Shown: positions 17,619-25,888 of the stretch, one piece after another | How positions within the stretch are numbered: position 1 is the first letter of the stretch | Layout: each line of letters opens with the position of its first letter | From: DASYKT01 sp963718105 | Lineage (GTDB): Bacteria; Acidobacteriota; Blastocatellia; Pyrinomonadales; Pyrinomonadaceae | Direction of reading: 5' to 3' | DNA length: 64,000 bases | Assembly: GCA_963718105.1 (NCBI GenBank) | Contig: OY970352.1 | Coordinates: forward strand, 558,001 to 622,000 | Program-made: the position numbers and the translations under genes | Notes under the pieces: model-generated | Database searches by the model: none | Seen by the model: only the letters and a program-made list of their open reading frames with translations | What the model was told of the DNA's origin: nothing

Positions 17619-17642
17619 GGCCATTCATTAGCTGTTTCGAAG

Positions 17643-17680
17643 ATAAAGCCGGGTGTGAAAGCATCCGGCTTTATGTTTTT
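17643..17680 (+). terminator. Rho-independent terminator
   Basis: Ten-base stem ataaagccgg (17643-17652) with ccggctttat (17665-17674), a 12-base loop, then gttttt. It ends the transcript of the repeat-protein gene and separates it from rnc. Confidence 0.8.
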
Positions 17681-17732
17681 AGCGGCTTTATGTTTTTAAA
17701 GGTGAATACGTTAAGATGTCTTCATTATAGAA

Positions 17733-18437
17733 ATGACCGGAAGTCTTACTAAATTAGAACACTTGCTGGGGTACAGGTTTCAAAAAATAGCTTTACTCGA
17801 AAGGGCGGTAACGCACCGCTCGTGGGCCCACGAAAACTCCACGTCAAACAAACTGGAGATCAGAAAGCTGCACAATGAATCGCTGGAGTTTGTCGGCGAT
17901 TCGGTCCTGGGCGCCGCGGTCGCGGAGTATCTTTACAAGAAAAATCCGGACGCTACCGAAGGCGATCTCACGCTGATGAAACATCATCTGGTGAGCACGG
18001 CAACGCTGGCGCGGCTGGCGGAAGAATTGAAGCTGGGAGATTTTCTGCGCGTAGGCCGGGGCGAAGAAAAGACCGGCGGGCGAAAAAAACAGGCGCTGTT
18101 GGCGGACGCGCTGGAAGCGGTGATAGCCGCAGTGTTCTTTGACCGCGGATATATCTCAGCGCGCAGTCTGGTGCACCGCCTGCTGGCGGAAGAGTTCACC
18201 CGGATAACGCCCGGCTCGGCGCTCGATTACAAGACCCTGCTCCAGGAAAAACTGCAGGCGGCAAAAAAAGCCGCCCCGAAATACACCGTAGTAGAGACCG
18301 AAGGCCCGCCGCACTCGCGCACTTTTTATGTAGAGGCAAACTGGGACGGCGGGAAAATGCAAGGCCAGGGCTTATCGATAAAGGCGGCGGAAATGATGGC
18401 TGCCAAGCTGGCGCTGCAGGAGATGGAAAAGCTATAA
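17733..18437 (+). CDS. rnc: Ribonuclease III
   Basis: Double-stranded RNA endonuclease involved in rRNA and mRNA processing. 234 residues, typical length. The catalytic signature is NESLEFVGDSVLG at residues 48-60 (family consensus NERLEFLGDSVL), with metal ligands E52 and D56; the second catalytic patch is LLADALEAVIAAVFFDRG. A double-stranded RNA-binding domain follows (DYKTLLQEKLQAA through AAKLALQEME). It is the first gene of a forward set rnc-lepB-psuG; in many bacteria rnc and lepB are neighbours, which supports the calls. Confidence 0.95.
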   Translation: MTGSLTKLEHLLGYRFQKIALLERAVTHRSWAHENSTSNKLEIRKLHNESLEFVGDSVLGAAVAEYLYKKNPDATEGDLTLMKHHLVSTATLARLAEELKLGDFLRVGRGEEKTGGRKKQALLADALEAVIAAVFFDRGYISARSLVHRLLAEEFTRITPGSALDYKTLLQEKLQAAKKAAPKYTVVETEGPPHSRTFYVEANWDGGKMQGQGLSIKAAEMMAAKLALQEMEKL

Positions 18438-18489
18438 TTCAACGCCGCGGGGTTGACCGTTATTATATAGGTTATTTAGGATACCAACC

Positions 18490-19338
18490 ATGAGCAATAA
18501 TACTGACGATAGTAAGAAAAAGGCGGAAAAGGAAACACCTCCCGGCCCGCCTAAAAGCGTGGTCCGCGATTATTTTGAATCTTTTGTGGTAACGCTGATC
18601 ATGGCGCTCTTCGGCATGACCTTTGTTTTACAGGCGGTCACGGTACCGACGGCCTCGATGGAAAATACTATTTTAGTGGGCGATTACCTGCTGGTGAATA
18701 AATTCATCTTTTCACCGGGCGACAGCCTTTTCTTTCTGCCGCAGCGTGAGATCAAACGGGGAGATATCATCGTCTTTAAATATCCCGGCAATTCCCTCCA
18801 TCCCAAAAGAGACAGTGACCGGGGCCTGCGCAAATACGAGATAAATTATGTAAAACGCGTGATCGGCCTGCCGGGGGAAACGATCGAATTTCGCAATAAC
18901 CAGGTGCTTATCAACGGCCAATTGCTGCCGGAATACCGGATGTTAGGCGACCACCCCCAGAAACCCGACGGCTCGCAGAACAGCACCGCCGCCCTGGTTA
19001 CCGGCGAAGTCGAAACAAGACAGCCCGATCAGCCTTACGGGGTCTATTACGGAAAAGATTCCACGGAAGAGGCAAAAAAAGGAAAGATCCAGGACCGCTC
19101 TTATTATGATTTTGCCGCGCCCGGCCGCCCCTACAAGATCCCCGATGACAGTTACTTTATGATGGGAGATAACCGCGACAACAGCGAAGACAGCCGTTTC
19201 TGGGGCCCCGTCAAACGCGATCTGATAATCGGCCGGGCGATGTTCGTTTACTGGTCTTGTGATCAGACGAGCGGAGAAAGCATGTCGAACTGCATAAGGA
19301 ACCCGCGGTTTGACCGTATTTTCAGAATGATCAAATAG
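18490..19338 (+). CDS. lepB: Signal peptidase I
   Basis: Inner-membrane serine protease that removes signal peptides after export. 282 residues. After a charged N-terminal cytoplasmic stretch there is one transmembrane helix (VVTLIMALFGMTFVLQAV). The catalytic serine is S56 in PTASMENT, and the general base lysine is K122 in YVKRVIGLPGE. The conserved box YFMMGDNRDNSEDSRFWGPV follows. An insertion between the two catalytic boxes (about residues 140-205) is longer than in E. coli-type minimal enzymes. It begins 52 bases after rnc. Confidence 0.94.
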   Translation: MSNNTDDSKKKAEKETPPGPPKSVVRDYFESFVVTLIMALFGMTFVLQAVTVPTASMENTILVGDYLLVNKFIFSPGDSLFFLPQREIKRGDIIVFKYPGNSLHPKRDSDRGLRKYEINYVKRVIGLPGETIEFRNNQVLINGQLLPEYRMLGDHPQKPDGSQNSTAALVTGEVETRQPDQPYGVYYGKDSTEEAKKGKIQDRSYYDFAAPGRPYKIPDDSYFMMGDNRDNSEDSRFWGPVKRDLIIGRAMFVYWSCDQTSGESMSNCIRNPRFDRIFRMIK

Positions 19339-19393
19339 AAACTGTTCGATTACGGAATTAATTCGAGGGCAGGGAAATTCTCTGCCCGTTCTT

Positions 19394-20305
19394 ATGGAAA
19401 ACTTTATTTTTAATAAAGAGGTAAAAGACGCGCTCGCGGCGGGAAAGCCGTTAGTGGCGCTCGAATCAACCGTTATCGCGCACGGGCTGCCGTACCCGCG
19501 AAATCTCGAAATTGCTTATGAGCTGGAAAAGATAGTGCGGGCGGGCGGTGCGGTTCCCGCAACGATCGCGGTTTTCGGCGGAGTTTTTTATGCCGGGTTA
19601 GACACGGAAAAGATCGAACGGCTCGCCGCCGGCAAAAAAATTCGCAAGATCAGCCGCCGCGACCTGGCCCTCGCCGTTGCGGGCAAATGGGACTGCGCGA
19701 CCACGGTCGCCACCACGATGTGGTTGGCGCACCGGGCCGGAATAAAAGTTTTCGCCACGGGCGGGATCGGCGGTGTCCATCGCGGGTTTTCCGCCGATGT
19801 GTCGGCCGATCTGCCCGAACTTGCCCAAACCCCGATGACGGTGGTCTCTTCCGGCGCGAAAATAATCCTCGATCTGCCGGCGACCCGCGAATGGCTGGAG
19901 ACGCACGGCGTAACGGTGTTAGGGTACGGCTGCAACGAGTTTCCCGCGTTCTATTCGCGTTCTAGCGGCTTAGCCGTGGATGAAAAAATTGAAACCGCCG
20001 AAGAGGCCGCCAGGATAATTCGCGCGCGCGATGAACTCAATTTACCGGGCGCCATATTGCTGACCGTTCCCGTGCCGGCGGAATATGAAATACCGCGTGA
20101 TGAGTTGGAGACCGTGCTGCAGGGATGCCTGAATGCAGCCGAAAGGCAGAAAATGAAAGGAAAGGACCTGACGCCTTTTCTGCTTTCGGAAATGTCCGCG
20201 CGCAGCGGCGGAAAAACCCTCGAGGCAAATATTGCCCTGCTAAAAAACAACACGCAAGTGGCGGCCCAGGTGGCATCGGCTTTAGGGGCTCTGGCGAAGT
20301 TGTAA
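19394..20305 (+). CDS. psuG: Pseudouridine-5'-phosphate glycosidase
   Basis: Cleaves or forms the C-C glycosidic bond of pseudouridine 5'-phosphate, yielding uracil and ribose 5-phosphate. 303 residues. Family motifs: LESTVIAHGLPYP, then GGVFYAGLD, TATTVATTMWLAHRAG and FATGGIGGVHRG. The partner kinase psuK is not seen next to it; an elsewhere-encoded kinase is needed for pseudouridine catabolism. The start is 6 bases after a small hairpin (gggcag/ctgccc, 19367-19387) that may be part of its leader. The membrane gene 20308-20844 begins three bases after its stop. Confidence 0.92.
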   Translation: MENFIFNKEVKDALAAGKPLVALESTVIAHGLPYPRNLEIAYELEKIVRAGGAVPATIAVFGGVFYAGLDTEKIERLAAGKKIRKISRRDLALAVAGKWDCATTVATTMWLAHRAGIKVFATGGIGGVHRGFSADVSADLPELAQTPMTVVSSGAKIILDLPATREWLETHGVTVLGYGCNEFPAFYSRSSGLAVDEKIETAEEAARIIRARDELNLPGAILLTVPVPAEYEIPRDELETVLQGCLNAAERQKMKGKDLTPFLLSEMSARSGGKTLEANIALLKNNTQVAAQVASALGALAKL

Positions 20306-20307
20306 AT

Positions 20308-20844
20308 ATGCTCAGTCTTTACCGCATATTGATAGGTTCTATTTTTGGCGCTTTAACCGGCGCGATCGTTTGGGGAGCGATCGTAAGGGCGATCATTTTT
20401 CTGTTGGATCTTAAGCATGGCGAAGGATTTGCCAATATTCCCTCTCCGTTTTTAGGCTGGCTGTCGGTGATCATCGGGGGCCTGGACGGCGCGGTTATCG
20501 GGGTGGTGCTGGGGTATCTCAGCACGGACAAAATAATAAAAGGCGCTTTGCTTGCCGCCGCGACGACGCTAGTAATTATCCTCGGTTACTTTTTTATTAT
20601 CGACCCGGGAATTTCACTTCTTGTTTCGTCGAGCTCACTGCACGCGGTAAGAAATCTGGCGGTCGTGGCGGCCATTTTGACTCTGCCGTCGCCGTTCATT
20701 GGCGGAATAACTACACTCATCTGTTCGCGTATCTGGCCGTGGTTCGAACCCGAGCCGGGATGCTCACTTTCCAATTATTCGCGACGTGATGCGGAAGAAC
20801 TGGTAAAACCCGAGAACCGCGCCGAAAATTATCCCTCCGACTAG
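20308..20844 (+). CDS. Predicted membrane protein, unknown function
   Basis: 178 residues starting from ATG 20308, chosen because it is just past the psuG stop; the longer in-frame reading begins inside psuG. Hydrophobic segments: IGSIFGALTGAIVWGAIV, LGWLSVIIGGLDGAVIGVV, GALLAAATTLVIILGYFFII and a last one near residue 130. The glycine-rich loops hint at a GlsB-like or transporter-related protein, but no family is assigned. The 3' end overlaps the convergent AtpZ-like gene by 81 bases, so the last 27 residues may be a real but unusual tail. Confidence 0.6.
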   Translation: MLSLYRILIGSIFGALTGAIVWGAIVRAIIFLLDLKHGEGFANIPSPFLGWLSVIIGGLDGAVIGVVLGYLSTDKIIKGALLAAATTLVIILGYFFIIDPGISLLVSSSSLHAVRNLAVVAAILTLPSPFIGGITTLICSRIWPWFEPEPGCSLSNYSRRDAEELVKPENRAENYPSD

Positions 20845-21087
20845 AAAACCGGGCGAGGTCCCGAAATACTTGTCCAGCAGCCAGCCGATAAAAAGCATTA
20901 TTGCGACCGAACCGAAAAGTACTATGCCGGCGCTATAGGCAAGCCCGCTTTTTCGCGCGGTCTCGCCGACGCTTTCCGGGGTATATGGCAAAACTTCCAC
21001 AGGCGCGTCGTTGGAGACGCCGTTTTCCTTGGGCTTTTCGTCCTCTAAATATTTCGGCTCCAAATTTTCCAGGGGTTTTTCGATCAT
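20764..21087 (-). CDS. AtpZ/AtpI-like F0F1-ATPase accessory protein
   Basis: 107 residues: a disordered acidic N-terminus, then two helices in the family pattern RKSGLAYSAGIVLFGSVAIM and LGFYQFFRIT, with the GWLLDKYFGTSPGFLVGGIIFG hairpin characteristic of AtpZ (formerly ATP synthase protein I). These proteins help magnesium or calcium uptake and c-ring assembly. Usually atpZ heads the atp operon; no atp structural genes are in the window. The gene is 13 bases downstream of the GT2 gene on the same strand and overlaps the 3' end of the gene on the opposite strand. Confidence 0.75.
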   Translation of the reverse strand: MIEKPLENLEPKYLEDEKPKENGVSNDAPVEVLPYTPESVGETARKSGLAYSAGIVLFGSVAIMLFIGWLLDKYFGTSPGFLVGGIIFGAVLGFYQFFRITSRIIGK

Positions 21088-21100
21088 TGCCGGTTACCCC

Positions 21101-22330
21101 TTAGTCAGGTAATTTTCGGGAATTGTCATTTGAGTGAATTATAGTCTTTTTTTCGGATATTAGTTCATAAGTGATTCCGCGCCAAACGATCTTGCGCGAA
21201 ACGAGCGCCGCCGCGCAGTTGTATAAGAAAAGCGCCGGAGAAATTATCCAAAAAGTATTCTGAGTCCAAAACTGTTTCTGTAATTCTTTTTCATGATCTT
21301 TCAGCACCAGTTTTACCGCGTTTAGCCGGAGCCAGGATTTGCCCGCGCTAAACAGCGAGACGAGTATCAAAACGATCAAAGGCGCCCAAAAGGCCGTGCC
21401 GGTGATCATTAACAAGATCCCTAAAACAAACGCCGTGTTGAAAACAAATGAGCCCGCAAAAGACATCTTCCAGTATTGCGGGGCGTAAACGCGCGTGATC
21501 TTCATCTGGCGGGTGGTAAATTCCAGCAGGCCGCGAAAATTACAATCCTCGATAGACGCGGTCAGGCACTGCGGCACAAAATAAACCAGCAGGCCCGCTT
21601 CTTTTACAGCGCGGGTCACGGCAAAATCGTCCGACAAAGTGCCGCGCCATTTTTCGCGCATATCTATTTTTTCAAAAGTTTTTCGCAGTATCGCGGTCGA
21701 GCCTCCCCAGCAAAAATTGCTTTTCATATTTGCGCCCAGCGCCGAGGCGACCGAAGCGTTCCAGACAGATTGCAGCTCGGATGAAAAATTGCGCTTTTTG
21801 GAAATGAACCAGCGGTAACCGGCGGCGGCGCCGATCTCTTCTTTTTCCAGCGGTGCTACCAGATCTTTTAACCAATCCTTACCCGGCGCCGCGTCGGAAT
21901 CGACAAAAGCGAACACCGCGCTTTTTTCCGACGCATGCGGGACGGCCGCGCGCAGGTTATGGACCTTCTGGCCTTCGCCCGTGGCAAGGCCTGCGATGAC
22001 CAGTTTGGCGGAAATATTTGCGAGATGTTCAAACTCCGCACGGAGTTCTTCGATCACGGAGACGCTAACGTCGCCTGCGTCGTCGGTCACGAAAACGATC
22101 TCGTATTCAGGATAATTTTGATAAAACAAAGCGGCGAGGTTTGTCTTCAGGTTTTCATCGCGCCCGCGACAGGGCGCAAAGATCGTGGCATAAGGAGTGA
22201 AATCGGATCCAGGGTTGCTTAATTCCTTCCTGAAATATCTTAAATACTCCAGCCCGCCGACGAATGAACGATAGCTCATATAAACCAAAAACAGGGCAAA
22301 GAGATAGAAAATTATGAGGAGGATAAGCAT
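21101..22330 (-). CDS. GT2-family membrane glycosyltransferase
   Basis: 409 residues. An N-terminal transmembrane helix precedes a GT-A domain with YATIFAPCRGRDENLKTNL, the DxD-type FAFVDSDAAPGKDW, the acceptor SDDFAVTRA and TRQMKITR motif (comparable to the RQ-x-R/K-W motif of ceramide glucosyltransferases), then two further C-terminal helices. It resembles the GT21/ceramide glucosyltransferase-like branch, which glycosylates lipids at the membrane. The gene is followed by the AtpZ-like gene on the same strand. The lipid acceptor is unknown. Confidence 0.8.
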   Translation of the reverse strand: MLILLIIFYLFALFLVYMSYRSFVGGLEYLRYFRKELSNPGSDFTPYATIFAPCRGRDENLKTNLAALFYQNYPEYEIVFVTDDAGDVSVSVIEELRAEFEHLANISAKLVIAGLATGEGQKVHNLRAAVPHASEKSAVFAFVDSDAAPGKDWLKDLVAPLEKEEIGAAAGYRWFISKKRNFSSELQSVWNASVASALGANMKSNFCWGGSTAILRKTFEKIDMREKWRGTLSDDFAVTRAVKEAGLLVYFVPQCLTASIEDCNFRGLLEFTTRQMKITRVYAPQYWKMSFAGSFVFNTAFVLGILLMITGTAFWAPLIVLILVSLFSAGKSWLRLNAVKLVLKDHEKELQKQFWTQNTFWIISPALFLYNCAAALVSRKIVWRGITYELISEKKTIIHSNDNSRKLPD

Positions 22331-22357
22331 AGTCCGGCACTTTTCAAGATTTTATTA

Positions 22358-22424
22358 GCCACGAATGTCACAAATAACACGAATAAAACATTTCTTAATT
22401 CGTGTTATTTGTGACATTCGTGGC
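22358..22424. repeat. 27-bp perfect inverted repeat
   Basis: Left arm gccacgaatgtcacaaataa... and its complement on the right are perfect over 27 bases around a 13-base loop. It lies between the GT2 gene start and the MFS gene end. It may terminate the MFS transcript or be a repeat element; the ccacgaa words are also present in the repeats at 25741 and 36348. Confidence 0.7.
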
Positions 22425-22436
22425 AAGTAACAATTA

Positions 22437-23708
22437 CTAAATGACCGCGTCCGGCGGTTGTTTATGACGCCGGGCGAAATACACCGCCATCAGAAAAGTG
22501 GGGACCATAATTCCGGCCGCGGTCCAGAAAGTCCTTTCGATAGTGAAATCGGTTACGTTTCCGATCGCGGCGTTATCAACGGCCGTTTCGGAAGCTACTG
22601 CGGCGCTTAGTAATAATCCCGTCAGTGCCGGGCCGACCGCGCGCGCCAGGCTTGCGGCGGATTGCATCACGCCCATCGCGACGCCCTGTTCACTGCCGGA
22701 CACGCTCTTTGACGCCAATGCCACCAGCGGCGTTCCGGCAAATGCGCTGCCGAAAGAAAAGACCGCGATCCCGATCAAAAGTCCGGGCAGGCCGCCGCTT
22801 TCCGGGCCGACCAGCGGGACAAAAAATAACGCAACGGCCATCAGGACCGTGCCGATGATCACCAGTAAATTTTCTCCAACTTTTTTGGTGGCGATACCCA
22901 TCAACCCGCCCTGGATCATAATGCCGATGACGCCGATATAGGCGAAAACAAAACCGTTTTGGCGCGCGGTGTAACCGAAACGATGGGCGGTGTAAATGAT
23001 AAAAGCGGTGGTCAAGATCGAAAACGCCACGGTCACCAGAAAATAGATCAGTATCAGCAATCCGAGCCGCGGGTCGCGCAGATATTTGAGCAGCGTGTTA
23101 ACGCGCCCGCTGGATTCTTCAGCAGTGTGCTCGCCATCCGTGTATGTGCCGGCTTTTTTGACCGTTTCCGGCAAAACAAAATAGAGCGCGGTGGCATTGA
23201 GGAAAGCCAGCCCGGCGGCAAAGTAAAAAGGAACCGCCAGGCCGAAGGGGCTGAGGATCCCTCCGATCGCGGGACCGAGAACGAAGCCGATCCCGAAAGC
23301 CGCGCCGATCATTCCCATTCCCCGGGCGCGGTTTTCCGGCGTGGTGACATCGGCGATGTAAGCCTGCGCGGTAGAAATATTTCCGCCCGTGATGCCGTCC
23401 AAAATACGGCCGGCAAACACCATCCACATAGTGGTGGCAAAACCGAGCACCAGAAAACCTATCCCGGTACCGATCAGGCTGAGAAACAAAATCGGCCGCC
23501 TCCCGTACTTATCCGAAAGTTTTCCGAGGATCGGTGAAAAAATAAACTGCATTATGGAAAATGAAGCGACCAGCCAGCCGAAGGTAAGTGGTGTAGCGTT
23601 AAAAGGTTCCGTCCCGACGTAATACGGCAGCACCGGAATAACGATGCCAAATCCGATCAGATCGATAAGGATGGTGATGAAGATCAGCAGAACGGGAAAA
23701 CGCTTCAT
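22437..23708 (-). CDS. MFS exporter, TetA/TCR-like
   Basis: 423 residues, 12 predicted helices. The first loop carries GKLSDKYGRRPIL, the MFS cytoplasmic A motif, and the fifth helix carries GAAFGIGFVLGPAIGGIL, the antiporter motif C typical of drug:H+ exporters. The segment LIDLIGFGIVIPVLPYY at the N-terminus is the tetracycline-resistance-type start. An exporter of drugs or metabolites is likely, but tetracycline efflux is not established from the sequence. It stands alone with an inverted repeat downstream; no regulator gene adjoins it. Confidence 0.88.
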   Translation of the reverse strand: MKRFPVLLIFITILIDLIGFGIVIPVLPYYVGTEPFNATPLTFGWLVASFSIMQFIFSPILGKLSDKYGRRPILFLSLIGTGIGFLVLGFATTMWMVFAGRILDGITGGNISTAQAYIADVTTPENRARGMGMIGAAFGIGFVLGPAIGGILSPFGLAVPFYFAAGLAFLNATALYFVLPETVKKAGTYTDGEHTAEESSGRVNTLLKYLRDPRLGLLILIYFLVTVAFSILTTAFIIYTAHRFGYTARQNGFVFAYIGVIGIMIQGGLMGIATKKVGENLLVIIGTVLMAVALFFVPLVGPESGGLPGLLIGIAVFSFGSAFAGTPLVALASKSVSGSEQGVAMGVMQSAASLARAVGPALTGLLLSAAVASETAVDNAAIGNVTDFTIERTFWTAAGIMVPTFLMAVYFARRHKQPPDAVI

Positions 23709-23790
23709 AGTTCACAGTTTGCGGAACCTTTTTCGGTTAACATGATTTCGTAGTAAAATAAAGGCTTAACGTAAATATTATCTTATACAT

Positions 23791-25683
23791 ATGAAAGTAA
23801 TTAAAGCAGGGAACAACCCGGACAAGCATCTGACACGTCTTTTTGCCGTTATCATGGCGGCTCTTTTGCTCGGCGGAATTACTGCCGGCATCTCGGCGCA
23901 ACCTAAAAAGCCGCAAAAGCCGAAGAAAGCAGCCCCGGAGATAATGGTGATCACAGCCGCGCCGGAGATCTCTTACACGGTTTCCATGTCCAAACCGTGG
24001 ACGCACCTTCTGGAAGTTGAAGTGCGGGTCAAATCGGACTGGCCAAGTGAAAAGATCGACCTGGTCATGCCGGTTTGGACGCCGGGTTCCTACCTGGTAC
24101 GCGAATATGCCCGCCATGTGCAGGACTTTGCCGCCAAAGACGCCCGCGGAAACGTGCTGGCCTGGCAAAAGGCTAACAAAAATACCTGGCAGATCGCCGC
24201 AAAAGGCGCGAGCGAGATCGTCGCCACTTATCGCGTTTACGCTAACGAACTGACCGTTCGCACGAATGAGTTAAACGACGGCCATGCCTTTTGGAACAAC
24301 GCCGCAACGTTGATGTACCCGGACGGACAGTTGAAAAATTCGTCAACGGTAAAAGTCATGCCGTACGGAGAGTGGAAAATAGCGACCGGCCTGCCGCGGG
24401 TTTCGGGACAGAAAAATACTTTCGCCGCGGAAAATTTCGACGTTCTTTACGATTCGCCTTTTGAAGTAAGCAACTACAAGGAAATAAACTTCGAAGTGCG
24501 CGGCGTGCCGCACCGGATGGTGATCGACGGCGAGGGAAATTACGATCTGGAACAGCTAAAGCGCGATGTGCCGAAGATAGTGGCGGCGGCGGCGGATATG
24601 TTCGGCGAAATTCCGTATAAGGATTACACCTTTATCGTTAACCTGCGCGGCGGCGGCGGGCTTGAGCACCTGAATTCCACCGCGCTGCAATTCAACCGCT
24701 TCGGCTTTAAACCGCAATCGCGCTACCTGGGCTTTATGGGGCTGGTGGCGCACGAATTTTTCCACGCGTGGAACGTCAAGCGCGTGCGGCCGGACGCGCT
24801 CGGCCCGTTTGATTACATGAAAGAAAACTACACCAAACTTTTATGGATGGCCGAAGGCGGAACGGATTATTATTCGAATGTTTTGCTGCTGCGCGCCGGA
24901 TTGATATCGGACAGGGATTTTCTCGCCAATATTGCGTCGGGGATCGAAAACCTGCAGGAACAACCCGGACGTTTTCAGACGAGTGTGGAAGAAGCGAGTT
25001 GGGATGCGTGGATAAAATATTACCGGCAGGATGAAAATGCGATAAACAACCAGATCTCATACTATGAAAAAGGCGCGCTGGTCTCGGGGTTGCTGGATGT
25101 CGAGATCCGCAAGGCATCGGGCGGCGCAAAATCGCTTGACGATGTGCTGCGGTATTTTTATACCGAACTCTATAAAAAAGGGCGCAACTATACGCCTGAG
25201 GACATTCAGAAAACCGCCGAGATGATGGCCGGTAAGAGCCTCGATGATTTTTTCCGCAAATACGTGAGGGGACGCGAGGAGATAGATTACAACGCGGTAT
25301 TGAACGGTATCGGCCTGCAGCTCAACACGGGCGCGGGCGGCAACCCGCAGGCATATCTGGGTGTCAATACGTCGCAGCAAGGTGAACGGCTGGTGGTGAG
25401 CTCGCTGCCTTCAGACGCGCCGGCCTATCAGCAGGGGCTAAACACCGGCGATCAGATAGTAGCGGTCGATGGTTACCGCGCCAATCAGACGATCCTGGAT
25501 AATATGGTCCGCAGTAAAAAGCCCGGAGATAAGATCAGATTGACCGTTTTTCGTTTTGATGAGATACGGACGATCGAGATCACGCTGGGCGGCCGGGCGG
25601 TGACGGATTATAGTATTTCACCCGTAGCGAATCCGAGCGACCAGCAGCGCCAGCTTTACCAGGGATGGACCAAAGGTAATTGA
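23791..25683 (+). CDS. M61-family metallopeptidase with PDZ domain
   Basis: 630 residues, secreted through an N-terminal signal peptide (VIMAALLLGGITAGISAQ). The peptidase domain contains the family box GGGGLEHLNS near residue 287, zinc motif HEFFH at 321-325 and the third zinc ligand region WMAEGGTDYYS (E355). M61 peptidases are glycyl aminopeptidase-like and prefer Gly or Ala at the N-terminus. A C-terminal PDZ domain spans roughly residues 515-605 (YLGVNTSQQGERLVVSSLPS, then GLNTGDQIVAVDG). It is transcribed divergently from the MFS gene. Periplasmic protein turnover is the likely role. Confidence 0.9.
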   Translation: MKVIKAGNNPDKHLTRLFAVIMAALLLGGITAGISAQPKKPQKPKKAAPEIMVITAAPEISYTVSMSKPWTHLLEVEVRVKSDWPSEKIDLVMPVWTPGSYLVREYARHVQDFAAKDARGNVLAWQKANKNTWQIAAKGASEIVATYRVYANELTVRTNELNDGHAFWNNAATLMYPDGQLKNSSTVKVMPYGEWKIATGLPRVSGQKNTFAAENFDVLYDSPFEVSNYKEINFEVRGVPHRMVIDGEGNYDLEQLKRDVPKIVAAAADMFGEIPYKDYTFIVNLRGGGGLEHLNSTALQFNRFGFKPQSRYLGFMGLVAHEFFHAWNVKRVRPDALGPFDYMKENYTKLLWMAEGGTDYYSNVLLLRAGLISDRDFLANIASGIENLQEQPGRFQTSVEEASWDAWIKYYRQDENAINNQISYYEKGALVSGLLDVEIRKASGGAKSLDDVLRYFYTELYKKGRNYTPEDIQKTAEMMAGKSLDDFFRKYVRGREEIDYNAVLNGIGLQLNTGAGGNPQAYLGVNTSQQGERLVVSSLPSDAPAYQQGLNTGDQIVAVDGYRANQTILDNMVRSKKPGDKIRLTVFRFDEIRTIEITLGGRAVTDYSISPVANPSDQQRQLYQGWTKGN

Positions 25684-25740
25684 AATAAAGGCTTTGGCTG
25701 TAAAGTCAGAAATTTGTCTTTGTTTTGTTGGTGTATTTTA

Positions 25741-25811
25741 GTGTGATTTCGTGGTTCCAGGTCTTAAACTTTGGGAACTAGAGACTTAAGACTGGAACCA
25801 CGAAACCACAC
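25741..25811. repeat. Inverted repeat, family F
   Basis: Arms gtgtgatttcgtggttccag and ctggaaccacgaaaccacac are nearly complementary, extended by gtctta/taagac. A close relative is at 36348-36418 (gtgagatttcgtggttccag). The 25684-25888 gap holds only this and the leader of the next gene. Confidence 0.7.
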
Positions 25812-25888
25812 GAAGTAACACGAAAACTGCAAAAACTTGATTTCCTTACTTTATAGACAAAGCTGGCAACCTGAAATAGATAAACGCG

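Noticed and set aside
17085..17624. 179-residue minus-strand frame opposite the repeat protein
   Set aside because: It is extremely Arg-rich and antisense to the low-complexity Pro/Ala/Thr tail, a typical shadow frame.
22959..23537. 192-residue plus-strand frame opposite the MFS gene
   Set aside because: Composition is hydrophilic and random, while the opposite frame has 12 helices and MFS motifs.
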